Shown piece after piece: positions 55,140-64,000 of a stretch of 64,000 bases of DNA. The DNA is from Cercis canadensis (lineage: Eukaryota > Streptophyta > Magnoliopsida > Fabales > Fabaceae): positions 1-64,000 of the forward strand of contig QAOA01004678.1 in assembly GCA_003255065.1 (NCBI GenBank), written 5' to 3'. The notes beneath the pieces were generated by a model. The model was not told where the DNA came from, did not search any database, and saw only the letters and a list, made by a program, of their open reading frames with translations. The position numbers were made by a program, and so were the translations under genes. The stretch's first letter is position 1. Every line of letters begins with the position of its first letter.

Positions 55140-57900
55140 TTCTTCCTTGACATTCAAAGCTTAGCTCTGAAATCTTCAAATTTATCTCTAGGCAAGGCCA
55201 TGGTATAGATGTTTGCAAGTTGATCTTCTGTTGAGCAGTGAACTAGCTTGATCTTTCCTTCTTTCCCATATTCTCTAATTTAATGAAACTTCACTTTGAT
55301 GTGCTTTGTCTTTCGATGGCTAACAGGATTCTTACAAATAGCTGTAGAAGATTTATTATGACAGAAAATCATTGTAGCTTCATTTTGCTCTAAAAAAAGA
55401 TCCTTCAGAATGTTTCTAAGCCAAATGGCTTGATTTGCAGCACCAGAAGCGGCTATATACTCTGCTTCAGTAGTAGATTGAGTAACTGTTTTTTGCTTCA
55501 TAAATTTCCATGAAAAATTCCAGAACCAAGAGAGAAGGCATAACCAAATGTATTCTTCATATCATTAATGATCCAGCATGGTCACTGTTAGTAAACCCAT
55601 ACCACTTCACTTCTATATTAGCTTCAAACCAAATGCCATGATCTATAGTGCCTTTCAAGTACCTTAAGACTCTCTTTGCTGCTCCATAATGTGCTTGAGT
55701 AGGAACTTGCATGAGCCTTGATAGCAAACTAGCAGCAAACATCAAGTAGGGGCGTGCATGAACCTTTCATAAAACATCAAATCTGGTCTAGTTGCTGTAA
55801 GGTACAGGAGACTACCAATTAATCTTCTATACTGCTTCTCATTAGCCACTGGATAAACTTCATCTTTTGAATACTTTTCATTGAAAACCAGTGAGGTTGA
55901 AATTGGTTTGCAATGCTACATTTTCAACTTTCTCAAAATTTCAATTGCATATTTTTCTTGAGAGATGAAAAGTCCTTCCTTGCATTGTGTAATCTCCATG
56001 TATTTTATACATCCCAAGTCTTTCATATCAAAATTCTTCATCATCTCCATTTTGAAACTTTGAATCTGCTCAAAGTTACTGTCAAGATGTAAATAGGCTG
56101 TAAATAGATTATGAAGTAATTTGAAATGCCTTAAATTAAGGGATTTGATTAGATAGAGTTTAAAATTAGATAGAGATTTAATCCCTTAAATGGAGGGATT
56201 CGGGTAGATAGTATAGTTTCCTATTTTAGAGTAATTTAGTTATTGATTTTCCTCTTGTAATCTTCTATATAACACCATGTATCATCAACTTACTGAATAA
56301 GAAATTCAGAAGTTTTCCTCCCGTATTTGTTACAGTTACTTCCAGTCATCGGCATCAACACATCATTATTACTAACTTTAACATAAAGAGTTGGGGCACT
56401 AGAGCTCCTCCTGAAACTTTGCTATATGAAATAATTATCAATTTTGCTGTACCAATCCCTTGGGGCTTCTTTTAGGCTATACAAGGCCTTCTTCAATTTG
56501 TAGACATGATTCTCCTTGCCTTTCACCACAAACCCCCCACGTTGTTCAACATAAATTTCTTCTTTCAAGTGGCCATTTAAAAATGCTGATTCAACATCCA
56601 GCTGATATATTTTCCAACATTTTTGAGCTCCTAGAGCAATTAAAAGTTTAATTATATCATGCCTTGCTACAGGTGCAAAAGTATCAACATAATCAACACC
56701 TTCTTGTGAATACCCTTTAGCCACCAGCGTTGCTTTATTTTTTTGGATGGAGCCATCAAGATTACATTTGGCTTTGTAAATCCATTTCACTCCAATAACT
56801 TTCTTACTACTAGGTATCTCTACAAAATCCCAAGTTACATTCTTTTCAATCATTCTAATTTCTTCACTCGTTGCAGAAATCCATTCTTTGTGCTTGGAAG
56901 CTTCTGCATAGCTATCAAGTTCAATAATAGCAAGGCTGCAGCTTTCATAAACTTTTGCAAGAAGTTTGGTTCCTCTTTTTTGAGGAAGTACTCCTTGGAG
57001 AAGAGGAACTTGAAGAACCCTCATTGGAAATTGTCGCATAGGAATCAAAATCTGAATTTGAATGTTCTGTATCATCTCCTTCACCTTGATGCTGATCTTC
57101 AACTTCATTAGGCTGCTCTTGAGATAAGACAGATTTTTGTCTCAATTTTATTTTCTTCCCAATTCCAAACAGCATCTTCATCCACTTGCACATCTCTGGA
57201 AATTGTAATCTTTTGTGTGTTGAGGCTATACATTTTATAACCCTTAGTTTGAGCTCTATAACCCAGGAAAATCCCTTTCTCTGACTTCTCATCAAGTTTG
57301 CTTCTTTTCTCTGCTGGAACATGATCAAAGCAAGGGGAACCAAACACTTTTAAGTGCTTTATAGTGGGCTTATGCCCACTCCATGCTTCTAAATGTGTGA
57401 CTCCATAAACAACTCTTGTGAGGAATTATATTCTGTTCCTCTGTCAGAGCTGAGCACTTTGATCTTGCATCCACTTTGGTTCTCAACAAGGGTCTTGAAC
57501 TTCTTGAAGACATTAAACACATTAGACTTCTGTCTCAATAAGTAAACCCAAGTCATTCTTGTATAGTCATCAATGAATGATATGAAATACTTTTTGTCAC
57601 TCAATGAAGGTGTCTTTCTAGGGCCACAAACATCTATATGTATGGACAAGCTGAAGCTTTTCTTTAGCTCTCCATGCATTCAGAGTTGGAATTGGCTGCT
57701 CGTGTTGTTTGCCAAGATGACAAGGCTCACAATTTTGAGTGCAATCTTGAATGTGAGACAAGTCTCTGACCATATTCTTTTGCTGCAGCAACTTGATAGC
57801 ATTCATTTGATAGTGACCGAACCTGCTATGCCAAAGCCAAGTCTCATATGTTGAAGCTCTCATAGCATTCACTACTGAGTATTGTCAATGAAGTGGAAAG
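55140..57900 (-). pseudogene. pol: minus-strand copia pol (pre-integrase, integrase, RT, RNase H), degenerate
   Basis: In minus-strand order: the GAG-pre-integrase zinc motif (WLWHSRFGHYQ, CEPCHLGKQHEQPIP), integrase core (HIDVCGP, KVLSSDRGTEYN), the copia linker FGSPCFDHVPAEKRSK, RT start (WIYKAKCNLDGSIQKNKATL, YQLDVESAFLNGHLKEEIYV), a solo LTR at 56082-56334, RT end (MFAASLLSRLM, YGAAKRVLRYLKGT) and RNase H ([24 protein letters not shown]). Frame changes occur at several points and YVDD is lost with the insertion region. Confidence 0.9.
56082..56334. repeat. solo LTR (253 bp) with TSD GTTAC
   Basis: TGTCAAGATG to TATTTGTTACA, flanked by GTTAC at 56077-56081 and 56335-56339. It interrupts the RT of the minus-strand copia. 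It contains CTATATAACACCATG like an LTR promoter. Probably left by recombination between LTRs of a whole insertion. Confidence 0.88.
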
Positions 57901-57999
57901 CTTTTGCTTTTCATGGAAATGTGAGCAATCACCTTGTCACAGGAGTCATAAATAGCACAGCTATCATTTTTGAAATATAAAGAATAACCATTCTTTATG

Positions 58000-58620
58000 A
58001 TTTGTGCGATACTCAACATATTGTGATTGATATAAGGCACTTGTTGGCTTTCTACAAGCCTATGAAGAAAACATTAGTAGAAGAAATAAATTTTCTATTG
58101 AAGGGCCTTCAAAATCAAAACATAAACAAAAAAAATTTCTTCCTTGGAAAGATAAGCCTTGGGTTGAGAAAGGTACAGAAGGAAGAAAGCCTACAACTAG
58201 TATGAAAGAATTAGATGAAATAGAAAAATTTCCTCCATGTGGTTTGTGTAAAAAAAAAAAACTACTCATTTTGAGAAAAATTGTTGGTTTAAAGGAAAAA
58301 CACAATGCAGAAATTGTTGGCCACATCGAGAAATATTGCAGATTCAAGCAGGGCCAACCTTCATCTAAGCAAGCTGATGTTTCCGAGAGCAAAGCTACTA
58401 GAGGAGATCACTTGTTCTTCGTTTTTCAAGCCTTTGACTTTAATAATCGAGAAACTAGTTCATTAATAGTGGCTGCACTGATCATATGACTCACAATTCA
58501 GAAATGTTTTGTGAGTTAGCTACCTCATTAAAGATTCCTGTGAGAATGGGAAATGGAGCAATTGTAATGGGAGTTAGAAAAGGTACATTTCTGTACAAAC
58601 CAAGCAAGGTACAAAATATA
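58000..58620 (+). pseudogene. gag: inverted copia gag-protease segment
   Basis: Plus-strand reading shows the gag zinc motif region (PPCGLCKKK, EKYCRFKQGQP) and the copia protease motif INSGCTDHMT in a shifted frame, although the neighbouring pol lies on the minus strand. 58038-58150 and 58795-58900 are inverted copies of the same sequence. So this piece was flipped or comes from a second element inserted in opposite orientation. Confidence 0.75.
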
Positions 58621-58889
58621 TTAGAGATAGATAACTACTGATGTAATGGGTCCGCTATATATATAGGGGAGGTCCAACGTAAAGGTATTCAATCAATAAA
58701 CTACAATTTGGTTACTTGAGTTGAAACACATCACCGCAATGTGCAAATGACCCAACGAAAGCATAAAATATCCATTTTAAATATCCAAGGAGGAAATTTT
58801 TTTTGTTTATGTTTTGATTTTGAAGGCCCTTCAATAGCAAATTTATTTCTTCTACTAATCTTTTCTTCATAGGCTTGTAGAAAGCCAAC

Positions 58890-59012
58890 AAGTTCTATCA
58901 CATGGCTTTTATATCACTTGCTTACATTAGTAAAATACACATCAGCATAAAGCATACAATGGTCAATCACATTATCCTACACTGCTCAACCAGAAACTAC
59001 AACATAACATAT
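58890..59012 (-). repeat. partial 5' LTR of minus-strand copia
   Basis: Matches 54917-55040 (CACATGGCTTTTATA, ACAATGGTCAA, AACATAACATAT) with substitutions. Both ends are truncated. Confidence 0.75.
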
Positions 59013-59015
59013 CTG

Positions 59016-59440
59016 TTAGTTTATAGGATGGATAATAGTAGTAGATGTGAATGTGTATGTGTGATTGGTAAAGGAGTGGGTTTATTGGGAAGTGATATGA
59101 TGGTGATGTGAAAATGTGGTTGTTGATAGTTGGTAGTAGTTGAAAAAAAGAGATTTAGTAATTGATGGAAGGAGCACAAGACTGAATACTTGTTCTTGCA
59201 ATTAATTTTCTACACACATTTTATGCCTTTTTATAGGCAAGATAACCGACTTGCATAAGCTGGTTTACAACTGCATTATTTCAAGATTTTTCTTCATAGT
59301 CGGTTGTTGGCTGATTCTTCTAGTTTCTTCTTTAGCTTTACAAATTGGTTGACAGTTGTACTGATAAGCCAATTTTATGCCGCATATCTCATATGAATCT
59401 CGCTTGACTTTTGTTCATTCCTGAGTGTCTTAGGGTAGAT
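59016..59440. other. non-coding, no gene recognised
   Basis: AT-rich sequence between the copia remnant and a gypsy LTR-like block. Short diverged repeats of AACCGACTTGCATAAG/TCGGTTGTTGGCTG type occur near 59245-59310. Confidence 0.45.
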
Positions 59441-60720
59441 TTTCACAAATTATATTTCCTTTTGTAGGTTTGTGTTTTGGAAAACCTTGGAAGCCGTTTC
59501 GGTGTGAGAAAGAGGCTAAATTCGTGCACTTTGAAATTGGAGGCAGAGACTTAGGCGCCGTAGCCCCCAATCCCAAGGCTGCAGTGCTGTAATTGAGCTG
59601 AAAATGGAGTTTGGATAGAGAGTTGGGCAACGTGGCACCCTAACCCCAATGCCGCAACACCTTGGAAGGCAAAAATGCACTGGATGGTAGCGACTAGGGC
59701 ACTGCAGTGCCCTATCAGGAAGCCACAACCCCCTCAAGGCAAGGAATTGGAGGCTGCAGCCCCCCAAGGTCAACTAGGGATTTGACTTCTAAAAGTCCAA
59801 ATTTCACTAGGATTCCTATTTTATTTTAATTCATTTTTCTCTTAAACATCCTAGGACCTATAAATAGGACTTTTAAAAACTAAATTACGGTTCCACACAT
59901 TTTGACACAAGAGGCAAGAAGAGAAGAGAGATCAAACTTGAAGATAGGTGCTTTCGTCATTGAATCGTCGTCTACAAGAGTTTATTTCTTCATCTTTCTT
60001 GTGACTTATGTTTAATTTGTGCGTGAAGAGNTCATGTTCTTATCTACTGTCATGAACTAAATTCCTTTATAGGGCTATGATGTAGCCTAGCTAAGAAGAT
60101 TTGTGATTTTCTATTTCTTTAATTGAAGAACTCTTTTATTAATTGTCTTCTTCTTCTTCTTAATTTTTCATGCTTCTAATTGATTGATCACCAATTAGTT
60201 GATTAGATAATTACAATGAGACTGGGAGGTAATTTGTAATAAAAGGTCATAGGGATTAAGAACATAGGTTACATGTAGGATAAGGATATATCTCCATGGC
60301 ATGTGTAACTATTTTAAAAGAACCATAGAATTAAGTGAATTTCTAGGTTATTCGCAATTCACATAGGAATATAGTGGGTTCATAACGTAAGAGATATCTT
60401 TGTTTGACATTGGGAAAGACTAATAAATAATTTAGGGTTTTTGGCTAGGAATTAGGAAGACTATTCTTATTTAATGAATTAGGAATAGCAAATTGGAATA
60501 GCTATGGTGAAATCAAAAGCCCTAGATATTTCTCATCCATTTTTTCTACTCGTCACTGATTTAGTGTTTTTGCCTTTAGATTATCACTTATATTCACTCA
60601 TTGATTCTCTAGATAAAATTAGAATACACTTAAATTTTAGTACTTATTAGCCACAGTCTCTATGGGACAATACTTTACTCTCATTTTATTACTTGAAAAC
60701 GATAATGTACACTTGCGTCA
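59440..60720 (+). repeat. probable gypsy LTR fragment
   Basis: A GC-rich part with recurrent GGCTGCAGTG/GCAACACC motifs (59540-59760), a CCTATAAATAGGA box (59868), a leader-like part and an end near AGTCTCTATGGGACAATAC and GTACACTTGCG, patterns typical of the 3' end of plant gypsy LTRs. Lineage and boundaries are uncertain; there is an N at 60031. Confidence 0.4.
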
Positions 60721-60899
60721 GAGTTTTACACAACAATGATCAAAGGAGTTTTGGGTTATTCCATTTTACTATTTTAGGTGCTGTTTTGGGTGATGTTCCG
60801 GTTTGTTTTGGTTGGCAGTTCTGTGCATATCTTGGGCTGCATTTGGTCTACTTTTCTCATGCCTTGAGGACTATTTGGAACTGTGTTGTTTGCTGGTGG

Positions 60900-62462
60900 G
60901 GATGTTTTAAATTGGAATGGTCTTTGTTTTGGCATGGAAAGAGAACTTGTATAACCATTTTCGCTGATGTTAGTTTCTCACTGGTAGCACTCAATGTTTC
61001 ATTTATTTTTGGAGCTACAAAGCTCAGAATTTAGACCGTTCGTCTCAATAGAATCATAGGATGTGTGTCTTTGATGTGTACAATTTTCAGATTTTTTGCA
61101 TCTCTCCCATGCTCCTAGTTTGCATTTCAATTAGCTATTTTTTTTTTTTTCTGTGCTGTCAAGTTGCCAAACAACTCTGGCAGCATTCAGTCTTTTAATT
61201 TTTTATGGAGCTACAAAGCTCAGAATTTAGCATCGTTTGTCTCAATAGAACCATAGGATGTATGTCTTCGATGTGTTGAATTTTCAGATTTTTTACATAT
61301 TTCTCATGCTCCCAGTTTGCATTTCACTTTAGGTGTTTTTTCTGTGCTGTCAAGTTGTCAAACAGCTCTAACAGCGTTTAGTCTTTTAATTCTTTCTGGA
61401 GCTACAGAGCTTGGAATTTAGCAATGTTTATCTTGTTAGAATCGTAAGACATATATCTTCAATGTGTGAAATTTTCATAATTTTTTCATTTTCCCACTGC
61501 TTCCAGTTCTAATTCGAATATTGGCTGTTTTGAGTGGCTAATTCAATTAAAATCTTTGGTTTTCTTGAGACTTTGGCATCTTGATTTGTGTATGTTCTAG
61601 GTATATCCCCATGTTGTTTGGACACTTTTTGGGTCTATTTGTCATGTTGTTATATGGTTTTAGTGTTGGTGGCTATGTAATTTGATTCTTTTATTGGATA
61701 ATATTTTTTTAGTTTCACTAACCATTGTTTCTGAGTGTATAAATTTTTTTTTACAAGTGTCAGTGAACTTATGTGATATGTGAGTGGACTTCCTTGTCCC
61801 AAGCCAGAAGGATATGATGCCGACCTGAGTCCCAAAGCACACATGTATTTTTTTTATTTTTTTTTTATTGGATGTAATTAAAATTCCCTTTCTTGAGACA
61901 AGTGTTGTAATATTTATACTCATAAATTTCCATAGCATTTAGGAATGTGATTGTTCGTTTAGTATTCTTAGTCCCTTTACCTATCATGGAGGGATAGGGC
62001 AACCCATATGCTTATCAAGTGACCCACTCTATCGTTCCTAGATAAGGATAAATGCCACCCTAGAGGGCACCATATGCGAGGAACAGGTGAAATGATTTAG
62101 GACACGTTAGTTGCATGCATTTTATGTTTAAATTTGCTGTCAGTATTCTTATTCACTTATGTAGTTTATTATTTGAGGGATGAATAAAGTACATTTTTTG
62201 TCATCTTATGTTCGCACAATTAATTTCAAGCAACCGTTTTTTAACGGATGTTATGGGGTGCCTAACACATTTTTTACACACAATTAAACTCCTGAACTCT
62301 TTCTGGTTCGTAGACCAGTTTTGAAATTCAAAAAAGGGTTTTTCAATTGTTCTCCATTTTCTTAATACAATTGGTGGCGATTCTAAGTTTTTTTCGGAAA
62401 ACTAAATCTTTTTTAAAAAGTCCATCATCCGCATCGTAGCGACCTTTGAATACGTTATGACA
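60900..62462 (+). repeat. Ogre/Tat-like LTR fragment, relative of 24830-26440
   Basis: Three diverged units of about 190 bp are anchored by GGAGCTACAAAGCTCAGAAT near 61007, 61205 and 61398. Near 62100-62310 it carries the same block as 26160-26440. It ends with GGTGGCGATTCTAAG, CCGCATCGTAGCGACCTT and ACGTTATGACA, matching in order the GGTGGCGACTCC, CCGCATCGTGCTCC and ACGTTGCGACA at the end of the Ogre LTRs in this window. The probable LTR end is at 62461. Confidence 0.7.
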
Positions 62463-64000
62463 ATTGTGTATTGTAGAACTAGCCAAAATTTTTACAATAA
62501 TTGACTATTGTAATTTTTCTTTTCAAGTTTGTAACTTGTGTTTTTGTAATTGTTTTAATAAATTTGTTTAAAAGTACATACAAAATTATTGTTGGCACTA
62601 TTTTCACAATCAATTTTGGCAATGCCACAATCTTTTTAATGTAAAAAAGTAATATATAATAAAATATTATCATTTAATAAGGAAAAACTTTACAATNAAA
62701 AAATTAATATATAATAAAATATTATCATTTAATAAGGAAAAACTTTACAATTGAAAGAAATAGTGGGCCTAGTATTAATATTTATTTTAGTAAAATCTCA
62801 TTAATCTTTCCTTATAACTCTGCATTTTGAAATCACTTTATTACAAAACCTTTTAAAGGGTCAAATACGGCTGATAATGGAAGGAAATGTATAATTATTG
62901 ATAAAGAAGTTAGTAAAACTCATACTTTTATTTATTATTTATTCTTTTCTTTTCATTTTTCTACTTGAAATGCAATGCTCGTACACTTTTAGATGTAATG
63001 GAAAGTATAAGAGACATTTAATTTTTTCTTAATTGGATTAGATAATAAGAAGTAGTTTAAAATGAAAAAAATAATATTTGGTAGGTTTTTTCCTAGGGGC
63101 CTTTGTTGTCCAAAAAAGAGAAAAACTCGAAGACTCCATTTTCCCATTATTAGTTAGTTTCCCCCAAAGCAAAGGAAAAATACATTTTGCCCTTCCCCTT
63201 CATTTCCTTTATAATAAATATAATTCACGCCTTAATCATTCTCCCACTCAACTTTGAACTCCAGTCCCAAACATTAATTTCAACTTGAATCTTTTTTTTT
63301 TTTTTTNTTTTTTTTCTGAACATCATCCCATGATCTAGCTTAGTGGAAATTAATTAATTTAAGATGGGGAAACCGGAAATAGTTAGTGAGCCTCGGTGTT
63401 AAAGTCTTTTTGATGTATGGAACCCATAAACCGTTAGTACGAAAAGTTTGGAACCTCCTCCAAACAATTCAAGTTTAAGTGTTCAGGTAAACAATGTATT
63501 TAAGCATTTACATAAAAAGACTTTATGTAAAAAACTCTTACACAATAAGCTTTTTTTAAATTAAATTATTTTATGTTTGTATAAACAATTGGAAAAATGC
63601 TTCAAAAAAAAAAAAGTGGGGAAGAACAGCCATCGAGCTTTAGCTGAATTTCCACTATTATTTGGGGATATTTTTGTTCCAATTTTTTTTTTTTCTTTTC
63701 AAAATAACTATTGATTAAGTTGTTATGAGTTTCCGTAAAAACTTTTTTTTAGAAACTCTAAAAAATAGCTTAATAAAATAAGCTAAAATAACTTTTTGAG
63801 AGATAATAAGCTGTTACCTCTAAAGCTAGTTGCCGATGCTTTTGAGTTTGAGTTTGACCCATTTTATCCTCATCCCAATATATTTGCCTTTGCCTTGATG
63901 AGTCTGATGAGGTTCTTGTGTTTAAAATGGTGGGTTCTGGGTGCAGTTTTAAAACCTACTCCTTTATGCCATTGATGTCATCATCAATAATAGAGAGCAT
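62463..64000. other. AT-rich DNA, no gene recognised
   Basis: No coding sequence or complete mobile element recognised. A 54-base duplication around an N at 62697 (62643-62696, 62698-62751) and an N inside a poly-T tract at 63307 look like assembly joints. Confidence 0.5.

Larger units (their letters stand above)
54800..59015 (-). mobile_element. copia relative of 52364-54770, minus orientation, rearranged
   Basis: A 3' LTR (54800-55124), pol region (55140-57900, broken), an inverted gag-protease segment (58000-58620) and a partial 5' LTR (58890-59012). Same family as the plus-strand copy by LTR and RT sequence. The two elements meet tail to tail near 54770-54800. Confidence 0.85.

Noticed and set aside
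56743-57111. Plus-strand 122-codon frame
   Set aside because: Shadow of the minus-strand copia RT and linker region.

Overview
This is a repeat-rich stretch of a plant nuclear genome. Terpene synthase exon structure, plant Ogre-type, copia, PIF/Harbinger and CACTA-like transposons, a tRNA-derived SINE and a caulimovirid-like remnant all point to a dicot, probably woody; the species cannot be fixed from the sequence. No prokaryotic systems, rRNA or tRNA genes were seen. Almost everything is mobile DNA in several stages of decay; the one recognisable host gene is a terpene synthase pseudogene.

Layout. 1-3078: 3' part of a copia element with an open pol frame and 3' LTR. 3372-21889: a structurally complete Ogre-type Ty3/gypsy element on the minus strand (18.5 kb, 2.9-kb LTRs, 5-bp target duplication CAACT, PBS, PPT, extra ORF1, gag-pro-pol, two RNase H domains, 3' tandem array), with many stop codons. 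About 22380-24660: remnant resembling an endogenous pararetrovirus (coding piece, TATA box, leader, Met-tRNA primer site, degenerate first ORF). 24684-28861: seven-exon TPS-a-like terpene synthase pseudogene, its first intron filled by an Ogre/Tat-like LTR fragment. 29101-29400: MITE with 8-bp target duplication. 29546-34325: 2.4-kb 'tandem duplication' that is probably an assembly artefact. 36108-37110: Harbinger transposase pseudogene. 37924-47556: CACTA-like non-autonomous element, split by a 7.65-kb copia element (39520-47173) that has lost integrase and most of RT. 49594-50684: near-perfect 1.09-kb foldback. 51070-51395: SINE. 51432-52315: fragment of an unidentified gene. 52364-59015: two copia relatives tail to tail, carrying a MITE, a solo LTR and an inverted gag-pro piece. 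59440-62462: two degenerate gypsy LTR-like blocks. 62463-64000: AT-rich, nothing recognised.

Assembly caution. There are 14 isolated single N bases. At least nine sit exactly between two near-identical adjacent copies in which the end of the left copy matches the end of the right copy. This is the signature of overlapping contig ends joined by one N without merging. Duplications at 4541-4896, 29546-34325, 38326-38708, 41548-41912, 49182-49601, 51432-52248, 54007-54549 and 62643-62751 should be treated as suspected artefacts until checked with reads.
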